Shown: piece after piece, positions 26,922 to 42,179 of the stretch
How positions within the stretch are numbered: position 1 is the first letter of the stretch
Layout: every line of letters starts with the position of its first letter
DNA from: Sphagnum magellanicum
Lineage: Eukaryota > Streptophyta > Sphagnopsida > Sphagnales > Sphagnaceae
Direction of reading: 5' to 3'
Length of the DNA stretch: 64,000 nucleotides
Assembly: GCA_021904315.1 (NCBI GenBank)
Contig: CM038910.1
Span: forward strand, 26,174,256 to 26,238,255
Notes under the pieces: model-generated
The model's input: only the letters and a program-made list of their open reading frames with translations
Told to the model about the DNA's origin: nothing
Database searches by the model: none
Program-made: the position numbers and the translations under genes

Positions 26922-26995
26922 GATTCAAAAGGGATTTGAGCCTTTGACTTCATGGTTTGGAACCATGGGCTTTAATCCACTGAACTACAAAACCC
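26922..26995 (-). pseudogene. trnR-CCG: Plastid trnR-CCG relic
   Basis: The minus strand gives a tRNA-sized sequence with a D-arm like GTAGTTCAGTGGATTAAAGC and an anticodon stem CATGG/CCATG around loop TTCCAAA. Its place between rbcL and accD identifies it as trnR-CCG. The anticodon is now CCA instead of CCG, a G-to-A change at a CpG, which would make it read as tryptophan. The T-arm is also degraded, so it is a relic. Confidence 0.75.
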
Positions 26996-27201
26996 AATTA
27001 AATGTAAAATCTATCAAAGTTTTTCTATTCCTTAATAGCTATTCCTTAGTACCGAGGGTTGACAAATTTTGGAAGAAATCAACAATCTATATGATTAGGA
27101 TATATAAAAACAAATTTATTTTGGTGATTTTGTCCATCCCCTTAGGGGGCTGGGGTAGATAGACAAAATCACTAAAATGAAATTGTGAAATATAAACTAT
27201 G

Positions 27202-28250
<1,049 letters not shown>

Positions 28251-29449
28251 TTTTCTTTTTCAGTATTTCAAAGAGAAAAGAAGTTTCCCAAAAGACAAGA
28301 ATCTTGAGTAAATAATCTGAAACTAAAAGATGCCTGAAGAGAACTCAAATACACTAAGCCTAGGCAGATGACAAACAAAGGACCCCAAGACTTGGTCCCC
28401 GCTCTTAGCTGGGTCATTTGTCTTCTTGGACATGGGTCCTTTCAAAATTTTCCTTGTATTTCCCCCTTTTTTGGTTGCTTTGGTTTATTTATGGTTGGTA
28501 GTGTTTCATCCTACAGATGAAATATGGATGGTAAGTGGTCTTTAAACAGTTTTCTCTTGGCTTCCAGTTAGCTCAGTTGCTGGTTTTACTACCTACTCAC
28601 TAATTAGTGAGTAAAGTTTTCACATGTTGCTGTTTTTATTACTACTTACATCTGTATGATACATAATATTTATACTAATCACGTATATATATGTGGGACT
28701 GACCTAATGCAGAATGGGTTACCAAGGTGAAACCAAATATTAACTCAGATGGGGTCCATTTACTACTGAGTCATAATGCGCATATAGTGGGTGGGCGCTG
28801 GTTCACTCTGGACCAGCCTGTGAGTGCTGTGTCTTTAGAAATCTTTTTTAATTGATGGATTGATTGGGATGGGGAGGGGGAGCTGTTTGTTTTTTTCCGC
28901 ATAACTTAGCTGAACAATAGGGCTCATCAGCCCTTTTTTTTTCTGGCGAAAACAATCAGGTGGCGAATTATTTTTTTTGTCTGGCAAATATTCTGGTGAT
29001 TTTTGGAGTCTTCCATCGGTAGAACTCCTATTACTATAGAACAAAAATCGCCAAATAGCGACCCCTTGTCAGCCACTTGTAGCCAGAATCATAGAAGGAC
29101 CATACCCATCTAGCTTAATATTTGAAAAGTAATTTCAGATTTAGCTAAATATTCCTCCGGACGATCGCCATGTCACCTGGATCATCCAAGTGAATGTCGC
29201 AACTCCAGCGCTTTACAAAATTTTTAAAAAAACGGCCTGACGCTCATCATCAGGCTCAGGGTCCGCAACCAATACAACCGTTTCACGCAAAACTGACTGC
29301 ATTTAATTGAAGTGTTAATAGACTAGTCAGGTACATTTACAGCTACTAAGTAGTAAGTAGTGAGTATGGCATAAATGATGCCGTACGCGGCCCATAAGGA
29401 ACTGTCTGAAAGCGCTTCGTGCAGTACGAATTTTCCCGCGCATGACTCA

Positions 29450-29823
29450 TGAGGTATTTCTTTAAAGCAAAAGATAGTTGAGGGTTGCTCACGCGTTATT
29501 GGAGATCGAGTTTCTAATTTCCAAGCTCTGTTTCTTCCTATTTGCGCGTCTCTTTGCGACGAGTTGGGTGCTGCGCTCGTGGCGTTTGATATCGTGAGCA
29601 CGGATTTGAGTATCTGGTTTCAGGCACAGTCATCTGCAGGGCAGCATCAAAGGGGTTTTGACGTCCAGTGCATCCAGTGCTTACTGCGAATTTGGTGCAG
29701 GGCAGCAGCTTAGTTTGGAGGGAGTTTGATTTGAGGGCATCAGGGAAACGAGCTGCTTGACCTTGCCACGTGCTCAACGTTTCTGCAGAGGAAAAATATC
29801 GAACATTTCAATTCCAAGACAAG
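29450..29823 (+). promoter_or_regulatory. Putative 5' leader exon of NB-ARC/TPR gene B
   Basis: Counterpart of 2,340-2,707. It ends in CAAG followed by a GTAATA donor at 29,824. Just upstream copy B has about 70 bp (roughly 29,372-29,440) that copy A lacks, so the two promoters may differ. Leader status is inferred from conservation and the donor site. Confidence 0.35.
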
Positions 29824-30874
29824 GTAATATAATTCCAGCGCAACCTATAACATGTGTATATTTATGATGCATGTTTCCATATAACACTGGTTTTATTCGT
29901 CTCAGATTGGCATATGAATATTTCCTAATTTGATTCAACTCATGACCAAAAAACGCCAGTTGCACCCGGAAAGAGCACTGGACTGTCTAAAGAGAGGAAC
30001 ACTACGCACATGTTCTTAGTCTTGTCTTGTCTTGTCTTGTCTTGATACCAATGAAAATTTCTTGTTCGGTTGTACTTCATCTAGTTGGCGGAAAGAGTTA
30101 CAGTTGATAGAAACCTTGACGTATTTGACCAGTGCCAAAGCACGGTCAACAAAAACTCAGCTCCTCCAGAGCAACAGTGACCAAAAACATTGTGCTTCAA
30201 AATTGAGAAATCCCTTATTTGCTTCATATCAATGTAAAACATTTCTTTGGTGTGAAGTTTTGTTTGCAGATGCAATTCCCTGATTTTTTCCTTCTGAAGA
30301 TGCACTCTGGTGCAACAAATGCTAGGAACAATCAGGTTATCCATGGGTGTGCACGTTAGTTATCAAAAGAGAAAATACCCCTATAAGGATCATATTAACT
30401 TACTATCCTATCGGATATCCTATTCGCTTCTGCAAATTGATAAAACAGCTACCTCCTTGAATGATTGTACTAGCAGGACGTTGACATGGAAGCTATTAAG
30501 TTTATAGCTTCTGAGATTTGCCAATAAAACATTTATAAAGTCTTTAGCCCATTAAATACATGTATCCAAATGTACTCATTTAATCTGGAGTTCTCGAAGT
30601 ATGTGCGACTAAACTTGTGATATCCTCACATTGAACATTCAAGGACAGTTCAACTCAAGTATGTACTAGAAAAATTTGACTTCTATCTTAATGTCTTTCA
30701 TTGAAATTCGTGGGCCACATTTTTGAAACATTCCTAAATATTTCATGTCTTTGTTGCTGCATTATTTTTAAGAGCATACCTTCCAAATCCAGACTATATG
30801 GAATACAAGCCATAGACAAGAATATAATCAATAATGGATCACTGTATGGTCATGGGTGAAATAGGTGATACATA

Positions 30875-33800
30875 ATGGCGGAGTTACCTATTGCAAGCAA
30901 TGCTCTCACATTGGCAGGACAGATTGGCAATTACTTACAAGGATATCGCGAAAGGTGGAATCGAACATCGAAAGCAATTTCGGACTTCGAGCGCTTTCAT
31001 CATCAGCTAGCGACCAAGAAGGCAGAATGGGAACAAATGTTAAACGACTATGGTTTGCCGAACGATCAGGGCCTTCGAACACGGTTTGAGACTGCCTCAC
31101 AACACCTTGACGAGGAAAGGCAGAGATTTAGCCACTTGCAAACTGACTGTTGCCTGTCATTTTGGACCAAAGCTGCTTTATTGTCTCGCGAAATATTGAC
31201 AGATTCCATCGACAGGCTAATCGATGATTTTGAACAAATACCAAATTTCTTGAGAACTCGAGAAGATATGACTCGAATGCTTGCAAGCAGAGCCAATGAC
31301 ACTCCGGATTCCTTAGGCTTCGGATTGGATCCACGAATCGTCAGGTTGGAAGAGATCGAAGCTAAAGTGATGAAGGAACTTACTCCTGAAGCTAACAATA
31401 AAGTTGTGAATCTGTATGGAGAACCTGGATCGGGAAAAACTTGCCTTGCAAAATCTATTGCATATCAAATTCATGATGCTGCAAATAATATGAGAAGCTC
31501 AAAATCGTCGTCAACCCACACATCGATCAACGAAAACAACACAATGTTCCAGGATGGGGCGGTGTTTTTGACGTGTGACCCTGAAGCCAAGGACTGTGGA
31601 AAGTTGTGTGGTGAGATCCTAGCCAAAATAAGAGCACCAGGTCAAGACGCATGTGTAGACAAGGAATTGTCTGAAAAGTTGCGAGCAATGCGGAACCGTC
31701 TACGGACAAAACACGTCCTTATCGTGTTCGACAACGTCGTGAATTTGGAACAAATCAAGGATCTTTTAGTGTTTGAAGCCACAGGGGTGCAATACCTCGT
31801 GACATCTCGATCTAAGGAAGTATGGCCGGAAGCAAAGTGTGTACTCATGGATAAGCCTACTATAAGGGAGGCACGCAAGATCTTGGCCAGAAGGGCTAAA
31901 ATGCCAACTGATGAAATACCACCAAACCTACTTGTAAGTGCTTCCAAGCTATATTGTTGTTGATTTCAGTTGCGTTGGAGATTTGGTAGGGAGGCTATGT
32001 TCTAATGAGCATCTACTGGCTATTAAAGTCAAGATGCTTGCAACATCCTTTTTTTTAGAATCTTGGCTAAGTACTTGACTTGACTGTCACATGTTGAAGA
32101 TGTGACCTGATGCTTCGTAAAATGGGTATTTGTGGTTCATTTTTCCAAATAAGTTTAGGTTGCCACATTTTAATTGTGGACATTCTAACGTACTAAACAC
32201 ATAAACATTTGCTATGGATGGGTGGTATTTATTTTATGCAGCGGTTAGTCTATAGACTCATCGACCGAGTTGGATACAACCTTTTGGCTCTCGCACTCAT
32301 ATTGAAGACAATGAAAGATCCACTTCAAGAAGAATATTGGGAGCTTGCGCTTGAAGATTTCAATAGCATTGCTGATGATGCATCTCTCGTTCATACAAGA
32401 CCTGTCGAAGCATTTGGTGAACCATATCCTCATACCTTGTCTGTTGCAATGTTAATGGCATTAGAAGGTTTACATGATAAGGCTCGAGACCTTTTGTATT
32501 TGCTTGCACTATTTGGAGGCCATGGTGTGCCAGAACCATTGTTACGACTCGCTTTCAGAGCAAGTCATCCAAACCTTTTACCTGGTGACTTTGTGAGAGC
32601 AAGGGATGAATTGGAAGAGCTTGATTTGATCCAGGTAGAGTGTCGTATTGATCGTATTGACCATTTTACGAGGCGGACATGTGTGTTGAACCCTACTCGT
32701 CGACTTTTGATTCGCAAGAAGAAGCAAGGGGAGGTCAGTGCAAAGCTTGTTGCATTATTGAACAACAGTGCCTTTAAAGAGGGCAACAAGGACATAGATG
32801 CTCTATTAGCAGTCCTTTGTTTATTTTACATTGTTCAGCTTTCGGGAACGCATGCGGATGAAAATAAATTCTTAACAGAAGAAGCGGCCAAGAAGATGGA
32901 GGAGGCAAGAAAGGTTTTGAAGTTGAAACCCTTCACGGATGAATCTGGAAGGCTCTACTCCGAACTAATTTCGGTTATAAAACCTTTAATCCATCTATTG
33001 AATTTGTCAAAGAAAGGTGAAGGGTGGGAGCTAGAATGTCAAGAATCAGCAAGGAAGGTATGTTTATTAACCGTTAATGTGGCCATGTTAATACAATTGT
33101 CTATTATTTTGTTTTCAGTTCTTCCATCCCATTTAATTTCAAATTTGTGACAACACATTGTTCATGGCATCATAGACCTATCTAGAAATTGATGGTCAGC
33201 GCATCCTGCATAATTTGATAAAATATTTATGGTTTAGACTTTTGATTCTTAAATATTAAAACTTACAAGATGTAGCGGGTTAGGTGCAGTTTGCAAACTA
33301 AAACAATTAGTTCATTTACACTTTTGAAGAAATGTATTTGGAACGTTTATTTCTTTCCTACATATGTTCCCAAAAGTTCTAAGAATAAGTTTGTTCAAAA
33401 CTTTCCATTCTTAATATCTTTGCAAATAAAGTTTAGGGGATCATATAGCCAACGTAAACCTATTAATCCAGCTTGATGGTTCAACATTTATAGCATTAGA
33501 TCCTATATATTAAATGTTTAACATAACTTTGGAACATATGAACAGGATAGGTTTATCAATGAGTCTTAAACGTTGAAACATGACAAAACTTAATAGGCTA
33601 GCTACATATTCCAAACCAAACAAAACAGGTCATTTAAATGTTTCAAGAATGTATTTGGAATATTTATTTACTTCACAAATGTTCACAAAATTTTGTAAAA
33701 GTAAAATTGGAGTACATTTGTTAGACAACTTTTCATTACTAATATAGTTGCAATTAAAACTCAATTGCTTTACTTGTTGGCAGGTGATCATGAAATACAT

Positions 33801-36212
33801 TCAAAAAGGTCATGTGGACGACAAAATAGTTTCCCAATTACTCCAAGTACATCAAACATTTTTTGTCACATTTGACTTTTTATCGAATATAAGTTGGCAT
33901 CCCAATTCATCTACAATGACAGACCAAACAATAGTCTTTGGTAAATATATGAACCTCTTAAGTGCTTTGATTTATAAAAAGTGATTTTTGTATAGGTTAA
34001 TTTTCTTTCATCAAATCAAAAAGAATCTTTTCATAAATGCATCAAGTATATTAATCATTATTTGTTGCACACAATTTATTGTGGAAGGTCATTGGTTTTG
34101 ACCTTTAACCTAGGTTGCTAAACAATAGAAGGATACTCCTTGGTAAATAGATCAAACTTTAAATATTCTCATTTTAAATGAATTCAACAATTTCCTTTGA
34201 TAAAGTAAAAATTCAAGGCATGTCAGATTTGACATTTATGGTTTTAGAACATATATAACCTAACTAGTCAAATACATATGGCATATTCATAACCGAAGGT
34301 AAACCTGATAATTATTAACTTTTACCCTTCATCGAAAAAAAAACTCTGCAAAGACTCAATAAGAAAGGAACTTTGACCTCAACAATATTGGGGATAGAGA
34401 AAGAAAATTATAAGCTATTTGATGTCAATTCTAAACCCCTTTGATCACTCCTAACATGATAATGGGGTTACAATTCTAGGTTAAAAGCCTTGCCGAGGTC
34501 TCCTAGTTGTTCAAGAATTAATGGTGTTTGCAATTCTTGTTTTCTTATATAACGCAGAAGAGGAAATTGAAGGAGAATCCAACGAAAAAAATAATGTGTT
34601 GGAACAAACTCCGGTGGTTTTAATTGGGAAGTATATGGATCTCCTTCAGTCGGATGATTCCAATCTCGAGATCTTAAGCTATATCAATATTACAATTTCC
34701 AACATAGTTAATAAGAGGAACTGTGACTATGTTCTCGAACATACGTCTTTATTGGAGAAGATTCGCAATATGACGCTTCTTGAGGTTGGCCATAACCTAA
34801 AACAGGGTTTGGTTTTATTGAAACTGTTTAAATCATCAACAGCCAGGAAGACAATTGCCAATTATCCAAGAGTTTTGGAATCACTCATCAATGAAGTCTA
34901 CAATTCAACCTCACATGATATACGGGAGCGCGATATTGATATTGTATGTTTATTATGTAGTTTAGCTAAAATAACAACGGTGGCGATGAAATTAATATCA
35001 TCCCCATCAAATTTTATTCCAAAGCTACTCAAATTAATAACCGCACGACTTTCTACAGATGTTGACTTGGACATATTCCCCAAAAACAGATATTTTGGAA
35101 AGCTGCTGAACTTTGTGGAAAAGCTCTCAAGAGTTGTGTCTAAGATAGATGACAACATGACTAGAAGTGTTTTTGCTTCTGCTCCTGAGATTTTGGAGAG
35201 GCTTTTGGAGAAGCTTTTATTAGACGCCAATGTTTTTTTGACTACAGAAGAACAACAGTCTACAATTAAGGCCCTCACTTTAATTGACCACATCAAAGGC
35301 AATGGTTTCACCATAAATTTGACATCACCAAATTTGTTTGAGGCAAGAGGAGAGGCCAATCTCATTTTGGGATTACACAAAGAAGCACTTGCAAATTTTG
35401 AAGTAGCTCTCAAATATTGTGAAAATGATAAAGAGAAAGAGAGAACCCGTATGTTAAGGTGAGTGTGTGTAATGTTGCAGATTTGCATATCCCATTCTAT
35501 TTATATTTATTTATGTATTTCTTGATTTGATCATGTATTACACAATTGTAGTTGAAAAAAATGTTGTGTTATTTTATTTGACTTTCTTTTGTAATGTATT
35601 ATTAGATTCTTGGAGGGGTGAGGACTATGAGATAGTTGAAAATGTGGACAAATAGATTCAAAAAGATGGATATTAAAGAATCATTCTACTAGAAAAGAAA
35701 AAAGGGTTATTGAAATGGAAATGGTAAACTAGAAAAGAATTATGTCAAAGTTGTTGTATAATTTGTACACTTCTTGTGTAATAGTTCCATGTTGTATATC
35801 TAAGGGAATGTATTGTTTTGACAGGTGTGTGTTTTGCAAAATTAAGTTGGAAAACTATAAGGGTGCACTTCATGATGCGGACAATGTGGTCACAAATTTT
35901 GTCACAAAATTTGAAGAATCAGCTCTGAGTTTTCAAGAAAGAGGAGTGGTGAAAGAAATGATGGGAGACTATGAAGGAGCAATAGAGGATTTGACCCAAG
36001 CACTCAAGGGTTATGGTGGTCTAGACTATGAGTGCTTGAAGCATCGAGCATATGCACGTTTCAAGTTGGGATTGGAAATAGAAGCCCGCCAAGATGCAGA
36101 GATGGCAAACCAGTTAGGTGTGTCAGATGATGTTGAGAAATGCATGGTTAGGGGTGAGATGTGCCTTGGAATTCTACCAGTACCTGAATTTTTAGGCTAT
36201 AAGCTCACATAG
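30875..36212 (+). CDS. NB-ARC / TPR immune-receptor-like protein, copy B
   Basis: Five exons: 30,875-31,933; 32,242-33,057; 33,784-33,940; 34,558-35,458; 35,825-36,212 (1,106 aa). Splice sites and phases match copy A. The P-loop is GEPGSGKT, kinase-2 LIVFDNV, RNBS-B TSR and GLPL-like GYNLLALAL; MHD is again LNP. The helical exon-4 region and three or four C-terminal TPRs follow. Exon 3 lacks the 17-residue repeat of copy A. Exon 4 is one codon longer, exon 5 five codons longer. All frames are open, so both paralogues look functional. The encoded protein is an NLR/STAND-type ATPase by motifs; immune function is inferred from the family. Confidence 0.88.
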
Positions 36213-36409
36213 TTTGTTTATAAGTTTGATTTTTTTACCCATGACTGCAAGGTTTTCAAATTCATGTCATGGCTTAGGAGTCTATTATTTCCTTCAAGTT
36301 GTCTTTTGCAAACTCTTACAGCAAGGACCAAATCTTGAAAACCTAACATCAACTCCTTTCTAACTTCTTTTTAGACCCATGCATGCCCACCTAGAATTTA
36401 TATTGGGGT

Positions 36410-37140
36410 TGAGGAAGGCCTAAGGGGGCTATAGGGTTATAAGGTTTAGGAAGCCATGACTATTGGGCTATATTAGGCTATTAATCTAAATGATCTATAT
36501 GACTATATTGGGTATATGGTCTATGGGTTATATGACTATTTGACCTATGGGCGATATGGCTATGGGCTTTAGACTAGATGACAATATGGCCTAAAGGTAA
36601 TATGCTTATGGGTTAATGAGACTACATGTTATGGGTCTAAGGTTTTGAGTTTTTTATTTTAGAATTTCATTTAGGGTTTGCGTTTGGTTTTTCACATTTA
36701 AATTTTAGGTTTAACTTTTGGGGTTTACAATTTGAGATTTTATAATTCAGTTTTTTAAATTTGGGTTTGGTCTTTTTCAAGATTAGGTTTTATGATTTAC
36801 TTTCTAAGGTTTATGCCTTGGAAATTTTGAACTAATTTTTAAGGTTTATGTTTGCTATTTTTAGGGTTTCAGTTTTCGAATTAGCTTTCAAGGTTTAGGA
36901 TTTGAAGTTTTAGGTTTTAGGTTTTAAATCTATGTTTAAGATCTAAAGTTAGCATTTAGGGTTTGAAATTTAGGGTTTAAGGTTGATTTAGGGTTTAGGT
37001 TAAAAATTCAAGGTTTTACGATTTGGAATTAAAGTTTGAAATTAAGCATTTAGATTTTAAGGTCTAAAATTTAAAATTTGTGGTTTGTGGACTTGAAAGA
37101 AACTTTAAACAATTTATAAAAAAGTTTGATTACACAAACC
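36410..37140. repeat. Degenerate TATGGG and TTTAGGG-like tracts, copy B
   Basis: Counterpart of 9,300-9,990. Words of the TTTAGGGTTT type are frequent between about 36,650 and 37,050. Small indels against copy A (for example an extra TTTGAGATTTTATAAT-like segment near 36,735) show ongoing slippage. Confidence 0.6.
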
Positions 37141-37149
37141 CAATGTTTT

Positions 37150-40100
37150 CACATTAAATTACTAATTATGATAAATGCTTTAACTTTTGCTACAAATTTT
37201 TCTTCTAAAATTATGTATCATAAATTTCTAGTCACCTTCAAATTCATGTTGATAATTTTTATTTTGTTCCCCCTTTCATAGTCAATTTTTTGCCTTTGGC
37301 CATGCTTGAAACTTTCAAGCCACTAAGACCACTTGTTTCACTTTCCCCCCTAGGAACTCAGCAAATTCCATCTTCTTTGGATTCACCCATCACCGTTCAC
37401 CTTTTCTAGAAGTTTGACAATGTTCCACCCAAATCCAAAATTGTTCAACTTTCTTTTGGAAATTGGAAAAAGTTCAATCTTCTATAAGTTATCAAACTTC
37501 ACAAGGCCACTTTATTTGCTAGCACACTTCCCTTATAAAGTTCATCCACTATACCACTTCCCCTACAAAGTTCAAGTAACTTCCCAAAGTTCGATTACCC
37601 TATTTTTTCTAGTCAAATTTCCAAAATTCATCCATCATCCCACTTCTGTCAAGAAGTTGTTGACACAATTTTTCTCCTTAAGTTCATCCATTGTCTCATT
37701 TCCCCCAGAAATGGAAATGAAAACAATTTCTTTCTTTGAGTTCATCCATTAGGCCATTTCTCTAGATGTTTATTCATTGTCCAACTTTCCAAAAGATATA
37801 AAAGTATTGTACACAAGTTGGAAATTAAATAAAATTCCAAGTGAAAATGAATAAGTGATAAAATCGTTTTTTTCTTATTTGAATTTCAATCCTTTGGTTT
37901 AGGGGATCAATCTTAAAGGAGTATATTGCAATAATGGATTTGTTATAATTACTATTTTTTTCGTGTGGCCAATTTTTTCATCCTAGTGACCTCAAAATTA
38001 AAAGAAGAATATTGTCACAAAATCCATGTAGTTGCAATTTTCACCATATTTCAATTACATTTATAGTTTGGGGCAAATTTTTTACTAGTTTTCTACTATT
38101 TGGACACTTTTTAAAAACCTATCACCGATTAATGCTAAATCTCTCTTGGGATGCTCACTAATGATGCTACCTCATAAAAAGTGAAAAAGAAAAAGAATTA
38201 CATTACACAATCTTCAACGAAATGTATTCCATTTTACAAACATTGTAATACCATGGTAGCTCCGACACAAATTATATATACATTACAAATGTTGAAATTC
38301 TCAAAAAATATGTTTTTCAAAGAATAAATTTGTGTAAAGGAAAATGAAAAATAGTTTGGAATATTAAAAAAAAAATTGAAATGGAATCTTCAAAATTAAT
38401 TGATTATTCAGTATAGTGGTAGTCATAATTTGATCATGGCATCAAATATAGTAAAGGGTTTATTTTTATTTTTTATTGAGCACTATTACTGACATAACTA
38501 AACTCGTGTACCTTTTGCATTGAAAACTAAAATATGTTTTATTTGTTGCACTTCTTTGATCATCATTAATGTTGTGGATGATATCCAACAACACCAACAT
38601 ACATTGTAAAATATATATTACAATTCTTACATTTAATAAGAAAGGGTTATGGTATTTCATAGGTTAGTTCCTATAACTTCATTTATTATTCATGGATGCT
38701 AATCTATTTTACATCCATAATGGATGAACATCATCTATCATTTTTTGATTCATCAAAATGCATAAGCTTCATCAATCATTTTTCATATTCATCCATTTTG
38801 TCCAATGAAACTCATATCTCATCATTTTTTTTGCATCCAAAATAGTTCGTTTAGAAATTATTTTTCAAAGTTCATTGGAATTAATTTCCAATAAGGACAA
38901 TCCCCCTTATTACATTTAGTTTGTGTAGAACTAATTATGACCTTGCATCCGTAGTCTTATGCATTCCATTCTTATTCCCATTTTTCATGTTATGAATTAA
39001 ACGTTTTTTCTTTTTCATGGGCTACTTGTCACATCCTTGTTCATGTTCATTATTTATTTTCTAAGGTTGGACACATTTTTAGTCCTATTTGTAGGTTGTC
39101 ATACATATTATGCCCATTTAGAATTATGATTGTGGTTTTTTTTTCATATTGTCACATTTGAGAAAAAATTCATTTTAGGCTTGCACATATTATTGTTTAA
39201 AGTCATGTTTGCATGAAAAAATGTAGTTGCTTCCATGGCAAGGAATTATTTGTTGCTCTTAACGATGTGCAACAAGAAAATTGAATTTATCCTAACATGG
39301 CCTTAACATTGTTTGCACCATTGTTATAATGTTAATGTGCATTGTTGAATGATTTCCAAGCAATTCTTGTTAAGTGCAACACCACCTTTGGAGATTCAAA
39401 CAAAAAATTGCATGTCAACTTTTAACCTAAATTGTTTCACCAAGGTTCATGCCTAGTACCTACCATTGTTGAGTAATTTTATAAAGAACCATAAGTTTTA
39501 GGCTTTTAATTATTTTAGAATCAAAGAACACTCAATATCAGTTTTTTGAAAAATCAAAATCAAAGAACCATCAATCTCGGTTTTTCTAATTTAATTTTTT
39601 TAATAAATGACTATTAATTTTTATGAAAAACTTGATAATGAATTAACAGTTTTATGGTTGGTTATTTGATTTTTCAAAAAATGAGAACCATGGGTTATAT
39701 ACAAGAATCTGGTCTTTTAATTTTTTCAAAAGCACATTTTTGAATCCTAAGAATTGCATTGATAACTTTTAGGAGTTTGTGTATGTTTCTAACAATTGTC
39801 CAACACTAGGAGGTACATATGCCTAAGCTAGACTTAAGAAATTAGTAGATAATATTTGTGTGGGTGAAGTTCCATTCATGAATCAATGTCAATTTGGATT
39901 ATTTCGTTATACCATTTGAACACTCAAACGTTACTCTTCTTTTTCAACATTTGATGAATGATATTTCTAAACATATTTTTTTTCAAATTCAAATTTGTTG
40001 AAATAAGTATAGGATGGCTTCAATAATGTTTTATGGCATGTTTCTTCTTCCATATTGGTGTTCGTCAATGACCGACCTAGCACATGAAAATTTGTTATAT

Positions 40101-41030
40101 TAAATTTACTTTGTCTTGCAATAACTTCAATCCATTTTGAACATTAAAATGTGGAAACCTATTATTTATGTCATAAAGAAATCCAATCGGATTCCATTGA
40201 AGCATTTAAACACATCAAATTTCCATTAATAGAACAATTACAACATTAAACATTATGCAATAACATTGGAGGTAATATGTTTCATGCAAGAGTATTTCAC
40301 CTTGTCAAACTTGTTAACAATTCAAAATATCAATAACATTTTGTAATAAATCTTCAAACATTTTTTTTACAATCATGAAAAAATAGAAAACAAAATAGAA
40401 AAACAATTTGTTGGGGAAATGTTAAATGGCATTGGGTGTAAGAAACATACAAAACACATCATTCCCAAATCCCTACAAAGCACAAAAATGGATGCTTATC
40501 ACTACACTTGGACTAAACAAGTATATTTTTTTGATTTAATGTTGATTGATCTTCTCCTAGATTATAGCATAAAACTTCCCTTGTCATTTGATTTTGATTT
40601 AAACATCGAGCTACCCTTAGTATGTTGACTTAGTTGGTGACTTGGATTCATTGTAGCAAATTTGGTTTGCAATGAGAGGAATGGGTAAATAATTAAACAA
40701 GGATGGCTTCCTGATTGTTCCAATTTGTTGTCATTGTATTGTTGGGGTTGTTTTCCTTTTTACAAAAGTAGGGGGAAAAATCATGGGAAAAGTGGTGGGG
40801 AACTTCTATTGAAAAAAACCTTGAAGGGAAAATCTTGAATTGCATTTTTGCATAAACCCAATTTTAAAACTTGCTCAAACAAACATAAAATTACCATGAT
40901 ATTGGGCAATTGGGTCCAAAATGAAAGTAAAACTTTGATCAAAATACTAGAGAATTGCAACATAAAATCTTGAATCCCATGCCTAGGTAGGCTATGAGCT
41001 TCGTAGGTGTATAATAGAGGTCTTGCAAAT
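37150..41030. other. AT-rich intergenic DNA of copy B
   Basis: Collinear with 10,020-13,930. The degenerate CCACTTCCC/AAAGTTCATCCA repeats recur at about 37,520-37,760. No gene is seen. Confidence 0.6.
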
Positions 41031-41031
41031 A

Positions 41032-41218
41032 ATTTGAACTTTGTTTGGTCTAAAAATGGCAATCCAATATCAATTATGTTAACTGGGCGTTGTGTTTGAG
41101 CTTTGCTTGCTTCATGAATAACAATTTAACCTTGATAAGGCTAATTGAATGTTGTGTTTGACCTTTGTTTGCTACAAGAATGACAATTTAATCTCAATTA
41201 AGTTAAGTGGGTGCTATT
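41032..41218. repeat. 62-bp tandem repeat, three copies (copy B)
   Basis: Counterpart of 13,932-14,117, with units near 41,032, 41,095 and 41,157. Confidence 0.75.
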
Positions 41219-41249
41219 GCAGATCCAAAATCTCTCCAAAGAGTGAGCT

Positions 41250-42150
41250 TGACCTCCAACAAATGAAGACACTCCATGATATTGAAGAATGTATAATGTT
41301 AACAAAGAATAATGGAAAATTTATTCTGAGAGGTCAGGTGCTACTATATTGCACAACCATTTTGAGGTAATCAAGACGTGGATGCTTTATGGACTCCGAA
41401 GCAAAGCTCCTACCAAATAGAAAGCTGACCTCTACTAGAACCTCCTGGGAAAGATTTTGTCCAAATGGCATTGGTTTGGTCATGGTCACTAATGATGGAA
41501 AATGATGTGTTTCATGCATTGGAACACACACTTCTCTACTACATTCTTCAGAGCCTTCAAATGTGGGGCAAGCTATTGTTGACAGGAACAAACAATCCAC
41601 CAAAAGAATGAAAAAGGAATGTGCAAAATATGTAATGGGATGACCAAAATGCTACAATCAGGTGAATACTTAACCATTTCTTTGAGTACATGACAAATTC
41701 AAACAAACACCAAGTTTTTTACAATCTCAATTTGGTATTGAATCTCTTAGTGTCACTCCAAATTCACATACAAGTAAATCAAATGTTCAGAGTACCTTTC
41801 TTTATTTAGGCATGATAAAAATGTAGCCTTCAAACCCTTATCAAGGAAGGTTCAATTTGGCAAAAAAACTTGGAAAGAAAGAGCATCCCTTGGATTGAAT
41901 TAGTACAGGACTACTTCTTGTGGATTGAAGGAGTTCAAAATAAAGACCTAATTATCTATTTGGGTCCACACCCAATTCTCCTTTCCTAGAGAATGGTTGC
42001 ATGAAGCTCAACTAGGAGAGGCAGGGGTGAAGAAGCTTGATTCCAACTCAGGAATTGAAAATCTATTGGAGACAAAGAAGAACCTCACGGAGTTTGTGAG
42101 TCTCCATGCAAGAACGTGGTCACAAAAGCAATTACCTTCTTTCAGTTGAA
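41250..42150 (+). mobile_element. Possible LINE remnant, copy B
   Basis: Copy of the relic at 14,150-15,050. It again shows CKIC followed by a broken H/FF/C zinc-binding-like end near 41,620-41,700. Identification is tentative. Confidence 0.28.
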
Positions 42151-42179
42151 CTAGCTGGGGAACTAGCTGGGGCTTCACA

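Noticed and set aside
34898-35488. 196-codon minus-strand frame opposite exon 4 of gene B
   Set aside because: Antisense shadow of a well-supported exon; the matching frame in copy A is broken into shorter pieces.
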